A model generated the notes under the pieces. It searched no databases, was not told the origin of the DNA, and worked only from the letters and a program-made list of their open reading frames with translations. DNA of 64,000 nucleotides from Pseudomonas viridiflava (GTDB lineage: Bacteria > Pseudomonadota > Gammaproteobacteria > Pseudomonadales > Pseudomonadaceae): the NCBI RefSeq assembly GCF_003702045.1, contig NZ_RBTP01000048.1, positions 1 through 64,000 of the forward strand. The letters are read 5' to 3'. Made by a program: the position numbers and the translations under genes. Of the stretch, positions 54,295 to 63,617 are shown piece by piece; position 1 is the stretch's first letter, and each line of letters starts with the position of its first letter.

Positions 54295-55542
54295 TCAGGC
54301 CAGCGCCGCCAGACAGCGCTCGAAAATGTCCAGCCCTTCGTTCAGCACTTCGGGTTCAATGGTCAGGGGAATCAGCAACCGAATGATGTGCCGCGACTTG
54401 CCGCTGGGCATCAAGAGTAGCCCGGCTTCTCTGGCCGAGGTCAGCAGTTCGGCAAGCTGTTGGGTGGCAGGAGCGCCTTGGGGCGTCATCAGTTCGATGC
54501 CGCGCATGCAACCCACGCCGGTCAGCCTGCCCAGATACGGCGAGAGATTGCTCACTTGCCAGGCGTTGTAGCGCGACACGATGGCGTTTTCCTGCTGTTC
54601 GCCCCAGGTCGACAGGTTTTCGTCCGTCATCTGCGCCAGCGAGGCCAGGCCTGCCGCGCAGCCAATCGGATTACCGGAATACGTACCGCCCAGTCCGCCT
54701 TTAGGCAGCGTGTCGAGCAGCGCCTTGCGTCCGACCACCGCGCCCAGCGGAATACCGCCGGCAATGCTCTTGCCCAGCAGAATCAGGTCCGGTTCGATGC
54801 CCAGGCGACTGAAGGCAAAGCGCTGCCCGGTACGGCCGAAGCCCGACTGGATTTCATCGGCGATCAGTACGATGCCTTTTTCGGTACAGAAGGTGCGCAA
54901 CGCTTTGGCGAAGTCCGGCTCCATTGCCAGAAAACCGCCTTCGCCCTGCACCGGCTCGAAGATGACACACGCGATATCGTTGACATCGATTTCGACGCTG
55001 AACAGGCGATCCATCGCCTTGAGCGCCTGTTCGGTGGTCACGCCGTTGTCTTTGCTGGGAAATGGAATGTGGAACACCGGTCCCGGCAACACGCCGACTT
55101 TCTGTTTGTAAGGCGCGACCTTGCCGTTGAGGTTCAGCGTGGCCAGCGTGCGGCCATGAAAGCCACCGTCGAAAGCCACCACGGCGGTGCGCCCGGTCGC
55201 GCCACGGACGATTTTCAACGCGTTCTCCGCCGCTTCTGCACCGCTGTTGGTCAGCATGCCGCTCAGCGGATAACTCACCGGCACAAACTGCGTCAGTTGC
55301 TCCATGAAACGCACATAGGGCGCGTGTGGCGTCGCGTTGAAGCAGTAATGGGTTAGCTTCGTCGCCTGTTCCTGAATCGCCTGGACCACCTGCGGGTTGC
55401 AATGTCCCAGGTTGAGCACGCCGATACCGCCGACGAAGTCGATGTAGCGTTTGCCGTCGGTGTCCCAGACTTCCGCGTTGCAGCCGTGGGACAGCGTCAT
55501 GCTGTGGACGAAGGAAATGGATTGGCTGATGTGTTCGCTCAT
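54295..55542 (-). CDS. amaC: class III aminotransferase, probable 2-aminoadipate transaminase
   Basis: A 415-residue PLP enzyme: NSGAEAAENALKIVRGATGR, the ring-stacking FDGGFHGRTLATL, the Asp motif IADEIQSGFGRTG and the PLP Lys in LLGKSIAGGIPLGAV. Such proteins are usually annotated as 4-aminobutyrate aminotransferase. In P. putida the AmaC enzyme, annotated that way, acts on L-2-aminoadipate. Being cotranscribed with hglS and divergent from amaB-amaA makes 2-aminoadipate the likely substrate here. Start ATG 55542 is chosen by length; the Shine-Dalgarno sequence is weak. GABA use remains possible. Confidence 0.82.
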   Translation of the reverse strand: MSEHISQSISFVHSMTLSHGCNAEVWDTDGKRYIDFVGGIGVLNLGHCNPQVVQAIQEQATKLTHYCFNATPHAPYVRFMEQLTQFVPVSYPLSGMLTNSGAEAAENALKIVRGATGRTAVVAFDGGFHGRTLATLNLNGKVAPYKQKVGVLPGPVFHIPFPSKDNGVTTEQALKAMDRLFSVEIDVNDIACVIFEPVQGEGGFLAMEPDFAKALRTFCTEKGIVLIADEIQSGFGRTGQRFAFSRLGIEPDLILLGKSIAGGIPLGAVVGRKALLDTLPKGGLGGTYSGNPIGCAAGLASLAQMTDENLSTWGEQQENAIVSRYNAWQVSNLSPYLGRLTGVGCMRGIELMTPQGAPATQQLAELLTSAREAGLLLMPSGKSRHIIRLLIPLTIEPEVLNEGLDIFERCLAALA

Positions 55543-55681
55543 GGACAGGCTCTGCGACGGGAGGCGTGATGGCGCTATCCAAACGCACAAGGCCCGAGGC
55601 TCGCAAACGAAATAAAATCACCGGGTCATTCCAATAATTCCGAAAGTAACGACGGTTGGGCCAGACAAGTGGCGAGAGTTC

Positions 55682-55696
55682 ATTCCTGAAAGGAAT
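55682..55696. promoter_or_regulatory. dyad in the amaC/amaB divergent promoter
   Basis: ATTCCT-GAA-AGGAAT, a perfect 15-bp palindrome with an inner T-N11-A. It lies 140 bp before the amaC start and 95 bp before amaB, in the only shared control region of the two halves. A LysR-type or similar regulator encoded elsewhere may bind; none is adjacent. Confidence 0.45.
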
Positions 55697-55791
55697 CATG
55701 TCGTTCAAAAACGTCGTTTGTGGGCAGCGGCTGAGTCAGCCGATACTGGGTTATCAGTGATTTGAACCCTTGTCATGACAGGAGAATCAGT

Positions 55792-57282
55792 ATGGTTGCC
55801 GAGTTGTTAGCCAATCTGGGCGTGGTGAAAAGTGCCTATACCGACGGAAACTACCCCGTCCACACCCCCATCGATGGCAGTCAGATCGCTACGGTCACCC
55901 TGGAAGGCAGTGCTCAAGTGCAGGCACGCATCGACACGGCGCACGACGCCTTTCTGAAATGGCGTACCGTACCGGCCCCACGTCGCGGCGAGCTGGTACG
56001 GATCTTTGGCGAAGTGCTGCGCGAGCACAAAGCCCAATTGGGCGAGCTGGTGTCGGTCGAAGCGGGCAAGATCACCCAGGAAGGCCTGGGTGAGGTGCAG
56101 GAAATGATCGACATCTGCGACTTTGCCGTCGGCCTGTCGCGCCAGTTGTACGGCTTGACCATCGCCTCCGAGCGTCCGGGTCACCATATGCGTGAAACCT
56201 GGCACCCGCTGGGCGTGGTCGGTGTGATCAGCGCCTTCAACTTCCCGGTTGCCGTCTGGGCCTGGAACACCACGCTGGCGCTGGTGTGCGGCAACCCGGT
56301 GATCTGGAAACCGTCGGAAAAGACCCCGCTCACGGCGCTGGCCTGTCAGGCGTTGTTCGACAAGGCGCTGAAGATTTTCGGCGACGCCCCCCAAGGCCTC
56401 GCGCAACTGGTGATCGGTGATCGTGATGCAGGTGAGGCGCTGGTCGACGACCCGCGCGTGCCGCTGATCAGCGCCACCGGCAGCACTCGCATGGGCCGTG
56501 AAGTGGGTCCGCGTGTGGCCGCCCGTTTCGGCCGCAGCATTCTGGAACTGGGTGGCAACAACGCGATGATTCTTGCCCCAAGCGCTGATCTGGATCTGGC
56601 GGTGCGCGGCATTCTGTTCAGTGCCGTGGGCACGGCGGGACAACGCTGCACCACCTTACGCCGCCTGATCGTGCACCGCTCCATCAAGGATGAAGTGGTT
56701 GCGCGGGTCAAGGCAGCCTACGCCAAGGTGCGCGTCGGCGATCCGCGTGAAGGTAATTTGATCGGCCCGCTGATCGACAAACAGGCGTTCTCGGCCATGC
56801 AGGATGCGCTGACCAAGGCCCGCGACGAGGGTGGCCAGGTGTTCGGCGGCGAGCGTCAGTTGCAGGACAAATACCCGAACGGCTACTACGTCACCCCGGC
56901 CATCGCCGAGATGCCGGGGCAGAGCGAGGTGGTCCGTCACGAAACCTTCGCGCCGATTCTATACGTGCTGGCCTACGACGATTTCGAAGAAGCGCTGCGT
57001 CTGAACAACGAAGTGCCACAGGGCCTGTCTTCCTGCATTTTCACCACCGACCTGCGTGAGGCTGAGGCTTTCCAGAGTGCGGCGGGCAGCGACTGCGGGA
57101 TCGCCAACGTCAACATCGGCACCAGTGGTGCGGAAATCGGTGGCGCGTTCGGTGGCGAGAAGGAAACCGGCGGCGGTCGCGAATCGGGCTCCGATTCATG
57201 GCGCGCCTACATGCGCCGGCAAACCAATACCGTTAACTACTCCCGTGAGCTGCCATTGGCTCAGGGCATCGTCTTTGATTGA
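55792..57282 (+). CDS. amaB: L-piperidine-6-carboxylate/2-aminoadipate semialdehyde dehydrogenase (AmaB)
   Basis: A 496-residue ALDH7-type enzyme: GVVGVISAFNFPVAVWAWN, glutamate motif ILELGGNNAMI, catalytic Cys in GTAGQRCTTLRR, and GGAFGGEKETGGGRESGSDSW, the ALDH7/antiquitin C-terminal signature. It oxidises L-2-aminoadipate semialdehyde (the open form of piperidine-6-carboxylate) to L-2-aminoadipate. ATG 55792 follows AGGAGA by 7 nt. It precedes amaA by 24 bp. Confidence 0.92.
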   Translation: MVAELLANLGVVKSAYTDGNYPVHTPIDGSQIATVTLEGSAQVQARIDTAHDAFLKWRTVPAPRRGELVRIFGEVLREHKAQLGELVSVEAGKITQEGLGEVQEMIDICDFAVGLSRQLYGLTIASERPGHHMRETWHPLGVVGVISAFNFPVAVWAWNTTLALVCGNPVIWKPSEKTPLTALACQALFDKALKIFGDAPQGLAQLVIGDRDAGEALVDDPRVPLISATGSTRMGREVGPRVAARFGRSILELGGNNAMILAPSADLDLAVRGILFSAVGTAGQRCTTLRRLIVHRSIKDEVVARVKAAYAKVRVGDPREGNLIGPLIDKQAFSAMQDALTKARDEGGQVFGGERQLQDKYPNGYYVTPAIAEMPGQSEVVRHETFAPILYVLAYDDFEEALRLNNEVPQGLSSCIFTTDLREAEAFQSAAGSDCGIANVNIGTSGAEIGGAFGGEKETGGGRESGSDSWRAYMRRQTNTVNYSRELPLAQGIVFD

Positions 57283-57306
57283 TTCGGGCATGGCTGGAGT
57301 TGTTCG

Positions 57307-58593
57307 ATGGCGCACTTGCGTGAAGGGTGTCTTTGGGAGCAGTTGACGCCGCAGCGTCCGGTCAGCCCTGCGCTGTTAGGCGAGTGCAGTGCCGACGTCT
57401 GCATTATCGGCGCAGGCTTCACCGGATTGTCGGCTGCTCTGCAACTGCTGGAGGGCGGCAAGTCGGTATGCGTGGTCGAAGCGCATCAGGTCGGTCACGG
57501 CGGGTCGGGCCGTAACGTCGGTCTGGTGAATGCCGGGACCTGGGTTGCGCCCGACGAGCTGGAAAAGACCCTGGGCGCGTTGGAGGCAACGCGCCTCAAC
57601 ACCGCGCTGGGCGCCGCGCCTGCACTGGTGTTTTCGACCATCGATAAATACGCCATCGACTGCCAGGACACCCGCACCGGCAACTTGCACATGGCGCACA
57701 ATGCCAAGGGCCTGGCGGATCTGCGCAGCCGGGCCGAACAGTGGCAGCGGCGGGGCGCCAACGTCGAATTGCTGACCGGCCAGACCTGCGAAGACGCCTG
57801 CGGCACCGACAAGGTCGCCGGGGCGTTGCTGGATCATCGCGCAGGCACCGTCAACCCGATGGCTTACGTGTCGGGCATGGCGCTCAATATGGTGGCGCGG
57901 GGCGGGCAGTTGTTCGGCGGGTCACCGGTCACAGGCCTACAGCGCACTGGGGATGGCTGGAGGGTTTCGACTGTCGCCGGCAGTGTGCGCGCTGAAAAGG
58001 TGATCATCGCCTCCAACGCTTACACCGAAGGCGAGTGGACCGATATCAAGGATCATATCTTCGCTGGCTACTACTATCAGGTCGCTTCGCAGCCGCTCAC
58101 CGGTGCCGAACAGGCCGAGATTCTGCGCGGCGGACAAGGCTCGTGGGACACGCGAACCGTGCTCAGCAGCATCCGTCGCGATGCGCAGGGACGTCTGGTG
58201 TTGGGCAGTCTGGGCAATGCCGACAACTACCCGCTGTGGTTCATTCGCCAGTGGGCTGACCGTATTCAGCAGCATTACTTCCCGCAGTTGGGCAAAGTCG
58301 AGTGGGAAAGCACCTGGACAGGCCGCATCGGTTTCACACCGGATCACCTGTTACGGCTGTTCGAGCCCGCGCCGGGACTGTTGGCGGCGACGGGCTTCAA
58401 TGGACGAGGCGTCACGACCGGCACGCTGGTGGGCAAGTGTTTTGCCGATTACCTGCTGACCCAGGACGCTGAGGCGCTGCCCGTGAGCTTTTCCAGCAGC
58501 CGGAAGGTGTCTGGCAGTTTGCTGCGCACGCTGGCATACGACGCCGGATTCACCCTTTATCACGCCGGCCAGTGCCTGCGCGTGGTGCTGTGA
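57307..58593 (+). CDS. amaA: L-pipecolate oxidase (AmaA)
   Basis: A 428-residue FAD oxidoreductase of the DAO family: N-terminal dinucleotide motif CIIGAGFTGLSAALQL, HGGSGRNVGLVNAG, and the C-terminal GFNGRGVTTGTLVGK, which closes over FAD. In P. putida, AmaA oxidises L-pipecolate to piperidine-6-carboxylate, which AmaB then takes up. GGAG precedes the ATG, 24 bp after amaB. It would normally be membrane-linked to the respiratory chain; no TM segment is obvious. Confidence 0.9.
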   Translation: MAHLREGCLWEQLTPQRPVSPALLGECSADVCIIGAGFTGLSAALQLLEGGKSVCVVEAHQVGHGGSGRNVGLVNAGTWVAPDELEKTLGALEATRLNTALGAAPALVFSTIDKYAIDCQDTRTGNLHMAHNAKGLADLRSRAEQWQRRGANVELLTGQTCEDACGTDKVAGALLDHRAGTVNPMAYVSGMALNMVARGGQLFGGSPVTGLQRTGDGWRVSTVAGSVRAEKVIIASNAYTEGEWTDIKDHIFAGYYYQVASQPLTGAEQAEILRGGQGSWDTRTVLSSIRRDAQGRLVLGSLGNADNYPLWFIRQWADRIQQHYFPQLGKVEWESTWTGRIGFTPDHLLRLFEPAPGLLAATGFNGRGVTTGTLVGKCFADYLLTQDAEALPVSFSSSRKVSGSLLRTLAYDAGFTLYHAGQCLRVVL

Positions 58594-58602
58594 TACGCCC
58601 GC

Positions 58603-59976
58603 TCAGGCAGGCCGGTTCTTGAGCCGCAACTCCGCACACAGCCCGCCTTGCGCCGAGTTGCGCAGGTGCAGGCTGCTTTCCAGCTTGCGCACGATCATGT
58701 CGACAATCGCCAGTCCCAGTCCGGCACCGTTGCTGTGGCCGTGGCTGTAGAACCGTTCGAACAGGCGCGCCTTCTGTTGCTCGTCGATACCGGGGCCAGC
58801 GTCTTCGACCGACAAATGTGCGCTGCCGTCCTGCTGAGGGTGTAGCGTCACGCGGATTTCGCTGGCGGGCGGGGCGAAGTTAAGTGCGTTGGTCAGCAGG
58901 TTCTGCAGTGCGATGGTGATGGCTGCCGGGTCGCTGTGGATCACGCAGTCTTCGCCTTCTTCGAACACCAGCTCGACCCGTTTTTCCAGCGCCAGCGGTG
59001 TCAGTTCGGCCATCTCCTCGCGCACCAGAGTGTTCAGTTCAAAGCGGGTCAGTTGATTGGCGCTCGAGCGCGGCTCCAGACGCGCCATCGTCAGCAACTG
59101 GCTGGCCAGACGCGCTGCGCGGTCGACGCCATGAACCAGAAAGTCCAGCGCTTCCAGCCGCTGCTCCGGGGTGTCGGCCTGTCGGGCGTTCTGCGCGTGA
59201 ATGCGCAAAATGGTCAAAGGCGTGCGCAGTTCGTGGGCCGCGTCCGCGATGAAACGGCGCTCGCGGTCCAGCACGCTCTCGATCTGGGTCAGCAGGCTGT
59301 TGAGGGCGTGCTGCATCGGTTCCAGTTCCTTGGCCAGGGGCGAGACGTCCAGCGGCTCCAGGCTGTCGGCGTCACGTCGGCTGATCAGCCGCGCCATGCT
59401 TTGCAACGGACGCAGCCCCCAGCCAATCGCCAGCCAGATGGCCGCGATCAACAGCGGAACCCCGATCAACGCGGGCCACAGGGTATGGCTGACAATACGT
59501 TGAATCAGGTCCTGGCGTACGTCGTCGCGCTCACCCACCCAGATCAGAAAACCCTGTTGCGGATCGGCCAGCAGAAAACCGCACCATTCATGGCCGTTTT
59601 CGATCAGGTCGTGGGAGCCTTCTTCGCTGGGCGGTGCCGCCAGCAGCGGCGCTTCTGCCGAACGCACCAGCAGCTCGCCCGAGGTACGCCACACCTGAAA
59701 GGTCAGGCGCGTTTCATAGGGGTGCGCCACGCCGCTGGTGCCAACCCGGCTCATGGCCTCATCGAACGCCTGGTACAGCTTGTCCAGGTCCTGCTCACCG
59801 GCCGCGCGCTGACGCAGCACGCCTTGCATCAGGCGCGCACTCTGGGCCAGTTGCGCGTCGTACACCTCTTCGATTTCGTGGTGACTGTCGCGCAAGGCGA
59901 GCAGGCTGATGGTCAGGTCACCCAGCAGCAACAGCAGCAGGACCGGCACCAGAATGCGCGCGCGTACCGAGGTCAT
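58603..59976 (-). CDS. sensor histidine kinase (QseC/PmrB-like)
   Basis: A 457-residue kinase: TM1 about residues 8-27, periplasmic ~28-165, TM2 about 166-187, HAMP, H-box IADAAHELRTPLTIL with H248, N-box NLLTNALNFAP, G-boxes EDAGPGIDEQQ and GAGLGLAIVDMIV. It pairs with the regulator gene that overlaps its start by 4 bp. Its periplasmic domain is the type that senses cations or antimicrobial peptides in relatives, but the stimulus here is unknown. Its stop lies 10 nt from the convergent amaA stop. Confidence 0.92.
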   Translation of the reverse strand: MTSVRARILVPVLLLLLLGDLTISLLALRDSHHEIEEVYDAQLAQSARLMQGVLRQRAAGEQDLDKLYQAFDEAMSRVGTSGVAHPYETRLTFQVWRTSGELLVRSAEAPLLAAPPSEEGSHDLIENGHEWCGFLLADPQQGFLIWVGERDDVRQDLIQRIVSHTLWPALIGVPLLIAAIWLAIGWGLRPLQSMARLISRRDADSLEPLDVSPLAKELEPMQHALNSLLTQIESVLDRERRFIADAAHELRTPLTILRIHAQNARQADTPEQRLEALDFLVHGVDRAARLASQLLTMARLEPRSSANQLTRFELNTLVREEMAELTPLALEKRVELVFEEGEDCVIHSDPAAITIALQNLLTNALNFAPPASEIRVTLHPQQDGSAHLSVEDAGPGIDEQQKARLFERFYSHGHSNGAGLGLAIVDMIVRKLESSLHLRNSAQGGLCAELRLKNRPA

Positions 59977-60635
59977 GCCTTGAGCTCCATCAGGTAGCCG
60001 ACGCCGCGAACGGTACGGATCAGGTCGGTGGGCAACTTCTTTCGCAGGTTGTGAATCATGACCTCCAGCGTGTTGCTCTCGACCTTGTCCTGCCAGCCGT
60101 ACAGCGTGTTGGACAGCCGTTCGCGGGTCACGACCTTGCCGGGACGGATCATCAACTGGTGCAGCAATTGATACTCCATCGGCGTCATCGCAACGCCGTT
60201 GCCTTCAAAGGTGACCTGTTGCGAGGCGGGGTCAAGGCTGATGCCGGCGTGCTCGATCAACGGTTGCGCACGTCCCTGGCTACGGCGCAGCAGGGCACGG
60301 ACGCGGGCCTTGAGTTCATCGACGTCGAAGGGTTTGATCAGGTAGTCGTCGGCCCCTGCATCCAGCCCGGCGATCCGGTCCGCGGTGCCGTCTCGGGCGG
60401 TCATGATCAGCACTGGCAGGGCAAGGTCTTCGGCGCGCAATTGGCGCAGCAGGTCGAATCCGTCCATGCGCGGCAGGCCGAGGTCGAGCAACAGCAGGTC
60501 GAATGGCTCGCTGCGCAGGGCATGCAGCGCGCTTAGCCCATCTTCCAGCCAGTCGAGCGTGTAGCCTTCGGTGTTCAGGGCCACGCGGATGCCTTGGGCA
60601 ATGGCTCGATCATCCTCGACAAGAAGCAGACGCAT
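59973..60635 (-). CDS. OmpR-family response regulator (QseB/PmrA-like)
   Basis: A 220-residue regulator: receiver with phosphoacceptor D51 (LLLLDLGLPRMDG) and K101 (DDYLIKPFD), and a winged-helix domain ending IRTVRGVGYLMELK. Same subtype as the regulator at 18164, with which it shares many positions. Divergent from the PepSY and cytochrome b561 genes, with a PmrA-type box at 60741-60757 between them, so it probably regulates both itself and those genes. Confidence 0.92.
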   Translation of the reverse strand: MRLLLVEDDRAIAQGIRVALNTEGYTLDWLEDGLSALHALRSEPFDLLLLDLGLPRMDGFDLLRQLRAEDLALPVLIMTARDGTADRIAGLDAGADDYLIKPFDVDELKARVRALLRRSQGRAQPLIEHAGISLDPASQQVTFEGNGVAMTPMEYQLLHQLMIRPGKVVTRERLSNTLYGWQDKVESNTLEVMIHNLRKKLPTDLIRTVRGVGYLMELKA

Positions 60636-60740
60636 AAGGTTTCGACCCGTCAGTGTGGGGTGAGAAGGGCGCCATCATGCAGCGTGTGTGGAGTCACGGG
60701 AAATGTCGGGCGTTCGGGAAGATGTTACCAGCTGTTGCAC

Positions 60741-60757
60741 ATTAAGCTTTTCCTAAG
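60741..60757. promoter_or_regulatory. PmrA/QseB-type direct-repeat box
   Basis: ATTAAG-CTTTT-CCTAAG, two hexamers 11 bp apart, close to the PmrA/QseB consensus of TTAA half-sites. A further half-site CTTAAC lies at 60782-60787. It is centred about 57 bp before the PepSY gene and about 114 bp before the response-regulator start. Confidence 0.6.
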
Positions 60758-60805
60758 ACTCGTTTCGCACAGTGAGCGCTCCTTAACTGCCTGCGAGTAT
60801 TTGCC

Positions 60806-61072
60806 ATGCGTAACGTCCTGCTGATTTCCCTGTTGTTGGCCAGCCCGTTGGCGCTGGCAGGTCCGCAATGCACCACCGCTGAAAAATCCCAGTGGCAGGA
60901 TCAGGCCAAATTCCAGGAGCAGCTCAAGGCGCAGGGCTACGAGATCAGCAAGTTCAAGGTCACTGACGGCAACTGCTACGAGATCTATGGTTTCGACAAA
61001 GACAAACGCAAGGTCGAGATCTATCACGATCCGGTCACCGGCAAAGCGGTGAAGACTGAGATCAAGGGCTGA
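60806..61072 (+). CDS. secreted PepSY-domain protein
   Basis: An 88-residue product with signal peptide (MRNVLLISLLLASPLALA, cleavage near residue 18), then a PepSY-like fold: a helix (QWQDQAKFQEQLKAQGYEISKFKV) and strands (CYEIYGFDKDKRKVEIYHDPVTGKAVKTE). Two Cys (mature part) could pair. Small PepSY proteins next to QseB/PmrA-type systems are common targets and may tune the kinase. Its stop overlaps the next ATG (TGATG). Confidence 0.85.
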   Translation: MRNVLLISLLLASPLALAGPQCTTAEKSQWQDQAKFQEQLKAQGYEISKFKVTDGNCYEIYGFDKDKRKVEIYHDPVTGKAVKTEIKG

Positions 61073-61617
61073 TGAGCCCAGCGTCCCTGCGCCTGTGGGA
61101 CCCGGTGGTCAGGCTGTTTCATGTCTCGATCGCGGGTGTCTTCATCGCCAATTACTTTTTCAACGAAGCCGGTGATGACTGGCACGTCTGGCTGGGCTAC
61201 TACGCAGTGGCCTGGCTGGTGGTGCGGGGGGTGTGGGGATTTATCGGGCCGGTCAGTGCGCGCTGGCGTGATTTCTGGCCGACGCCGAGCCGGTTGCGTG
61301 CGCATGTGCGTTCGTTGATCAGCCGCCAACCGGCGCACCGGCTTGGCCACTCGCCGCTGGGTGCGTTGGTCATGATCATGATGATGACGCTGATCTTCGG
61401 CATGGGCCTGACGGGCTGGATGATGCAGGAAGTCGATGCACTCTGGGGCGCCGACTGGCCGCTGCAGATCCACGAAACACTGGCCAACACGCTGTGCGCA
61501 TTGGTTGTACTGCACGTGGCGGCGGCCCTCTTCGAAAGCGTTCAAGTACGCGACAACCTGCCGTTGTCGATGCTCACAGGGAAGCGACGTCCATTGCCCG
61601 AGGACAGACGCTCATGA
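61072..61617 (+). CDS. cytochrome b561 family protein
   Basis: A 181-residue inner-membrane di-heme cytochrome b561: RLWDPVVRLFHVSIAGVFIANY (first heme His), WHVWLGYYAVAWLVVRGVWGF, LGALVMIMMMTLIFGMGLTGWM and ETLANTLCALVVLHVAAALFE (last His pair). It may move electrons from quinol to a periplasmic acceptor. Overlaps the PepSY stop by one base, so translation is coupled. Likely target of the divergent regulator. Confidence 0.88.
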   Translation: MSPASLRLWDPVVRLFHVSIAGVFIANYFFNEAGDDWHVWLGYYAVAWLVVRGVWGFIGPVSARWRDFWPTPSRLRAHVRSLISRQPAHRLGHSPLGALVMIMMMTLIFGMGLTGWMMQEVDALWGADWPLQIHETLANTLCALVVLHVAAALFESVQVRDNLPLSMLTGKRRPLPEDRRS

Positions 61618-61691
61618 ACGCCAGCCAGCGCTGAACCCGAACACCCATCCGAACGGCTACTTCCTTACCTTCACCACAGTGATGCCCCTTC

Positions 61692-62990
61692 ATGCGTGTA
61701 ATTTCCCGAAACCTGGTCGCATGGAGCGCAGGCCTGATCGTTGTGTCGATCTTTATCAGCGCGTGGCTCAGCCATCCGCTGCACCGGATGGCTGGCTTTG
61801 CGGTAAGCCTCCCGACGCTGAACACCGAAAGCGTTGCGCCCACGGCTTCCTTCAGCTCGCGTTTCGCCTCGTCCGATCTGGATGATTTCGTGCATTCCTC
61901 GGCGGTCACGGCATTGCCTGGCGGCGATCTGATGTCGGTGTGGTTCGCAGGGTCGCGTGAAGGCGCGGGCGATGTCGAAATCCGCGCCTCGCGCTTTGAC
62001 GCCGCTACCCAGGAGTGGGGCGGTGAGCAAGTGCTGGCGACCCGCGAATCGACCCAGTCCGGGACCGGCAAGTACATCCGCAAGCTGGGCAACCCGGTGA
62101 TCGCGCTGGCCCCCGACAACCGTTTGTGGCTGTTCTACGTGTCGGTTTCGGTGGGCGGCTGGGCGGGCAGTACGGTCAACGCGATGGTGTCCAGCGACAT
62201 GGGCGCCAGTTGGTCAGTGCCGCGCCAACTGGTGACCTCACCTTTTCTCAACATCAGTACGCTGGTGCGCGCCGCGCCGGTGTTCCATGCCGACGGCTCG
62301 ATCGGTCTGCCGGTGTATCACGAGTTTCTGGGCAAGTTTGCCGAGTACCTGTACCTGAGCTCGGACGGCGACGTCATCGACAAGTTTCGCATCAGCCGGG
62401 GCAATAACTCGTTGCAACCCACGGTCGTGCCGCTGGACGGGCAGCGCGCCGTGGCGTTGCTGCGCTATGCCGGTGAAACCCATCACCGCGTGCTGGCCAG
62501 CCGCACTGAAGACGGTGGACAGACCTGGAGCGAGCCACACCCGTTGTCGCCCAGCAACCCCAACTCGTCGCTCGCCGCCGTCGGTGTACCGGGCAAGGGC
62601 TTGCTGGTGGCTTTGAACGACCTGCGCGAAGGGCGCTTCAAGCTCAGTCTGTATGGCACCGACGAGCAGATGGACATCTGGCGTCCGGTGATGGATCTGG
62701 ACAAGTCTCCCGATCCGTTGGGCACACCGTTCTCGCTGGCCGCCTATAAGGAAGTCATCGGTGAAGGCTTCAGAAGCTCCAGCGGCGCACGTCGTCAACC
62801 GCTGGAAGCCGAATTTCTGAGTAACCTCGACCAGCGCGTCTGTTCGCCGCAAGGCTGCGATTTCGAATACGAATACCCGTACTTCATCCGCAGCCCCGAT
62901 GGCCTGTATCACTTGGTCTATTCGTGGAATAACACCTTCATCAAACATGTCAGCTTCAATGAGGCCTGGCTGGCGGAGCACCTCTTATGA
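61692..62990 (+). CDS. membrane-anchored sialidase-like (BNR/Asp-box) protein
   Basis: A 432-residue protein: an uncleaved N-terminal anchor (about residues 8-27), then a six-bladed-propeller-like region. Asp-boxes are seen at SSDMGASWSVP and SRTEDGGQTWSEP; an RXXXP-like FAGSREGAGDVEIRASRF and YEYPYFIRSPDGLYHLVYSWN are typical of exo-sialidase-like folds. Catalytic Arg triad cannot be confirmed by eye. It probably works in the periplasm on a glycan. The next gene overlaps its stop by 4 bp, and an LTA-synthase-like gene follows. Confidence 0.78.
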   Translation: MRVISRNLVAWSAGLIVVSIFISAWLSHPLHRMAGFAVSLPTLNTESVAPTASFSSRFASSDLDDFVHSSAVTALPGGDLMSVWFAGSREGAGDVEIRASRFDAATQEWGGEQVLATRESTQSGTGKYIRKLGNPVIALAPDNRLWLFYVSVSVGGWAGSTVNAMVSSDMGASWSVPRQLVTSPFLNISTLVRAAPVFHADGSIGLPVYHEFLGKFAEYLYLSSDGDVIDKFRISRGNNSLQPTVVPLDGQRAVALLRYAGETHHRVLASRTEDGGQTWSEPHPLSPSNPNSSLAAVGVPGKGLLVALNDLREGRFKLSLYGTDEQMDIWRPVMDLDKSPDPLGTPFSLAAYKEVIGEGFRSSSGARRQPLEAEFLSNLDQRVCSPQGCDFEYEYPYFIRSPDGLYHLVYSWNNTFIKHVSFNEAWLAEHLL

Positions 62991-63607
62991 TCGCCCTTGG
63001 ACTGGCCCATCTCGCGTTCGCCTGGACGCTGTTTATCCTGCTGGCACCGTTGACGTCTTCGCTGTGGTGGCGGTGCGGTCTGTTGACGGCGACCTCGCTG
63101 CTCAGCGTGGTGTCGGTGAATGACCTGACGATGGCAGCCTATGCCCGCAGCCTGACCGACGATCTGGCCGTCAGCAGCCTGGTGGTGCTGGCGTGGCTTA
63201 CGTTGCAGCGTCTGTGCGTCATCAAGCCGATGGCCGCTTCGCATCGTTGGGTGATGCTCTCGGTGTTTGCCGTCATGGCGCTGGTGCTGTACCCGGCCAC
63301 GCTGGGGCTGACCTATTTCGACCCGTACCGCTGGGGGTATAACCCCAGGACGATGATCATCATCGTGGCGGGGATGGCGCTGGTGCTGGTCTGCCTGCGC
63401 AACGTGCTGGGCGTGGTGATGTTGAGCGTTGCGACGCTGGCGTTCACCTTTCGCATCAAGCCGTCGGAAAACTATTGGGACTACCTGATCGACCCGCTGC
63501 TGGCGCTGTACTGCTGCGTGGCGCTGGTGTGTCTGACCGTTCGTTATGTCTATCGCAGGGCCGTGGGGCGCAATCGCTCGACAGGCGTGTCTGCCAGTGC
63601 TGTCTAG
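62987..63607 (+). CDS. small polytopic membrane protein of unknown function
   Basis: A 206-residue protein with about six hydrophobic helices (residues ~5-22, 28-45, 60-76, 86-104, 122-140, 165-185) and a basic C-terminal tail. No motif I recognise. It overlaps the sialidase-like gene by 4 bp (ATGA) and precedes the LTA-synthase-like gene by 10 bp, so the three are clearly one operon. Confidence 0.75.
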   Translation: MIALGLAHLAFAWTLFILLAPLTSSLWWRCGLLTATSLLSVVSVNDLTMAAYARSLTDDLAVSSLVVLAWLTLQRLCVIKPMAASHRWVMLSVFAVMALVLYPATLGLTYFDPYRWGYNPRTMIIIVAGMALVLVCLRNVLGVVMLSVATLAFTFRIKPSENYWDYLIDPLLALYCCVALVCLTVRYVYRRAVGRNRSTGVSASAV

Positions 63608-63617
63608 AGGGATAAGA

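Noticed and set aside
55543..55791. Search for a regulator gene between amaC and amaB
   Set aside because: No frame with a ribosome-binding site or HTH is present in this 250-bp gap.
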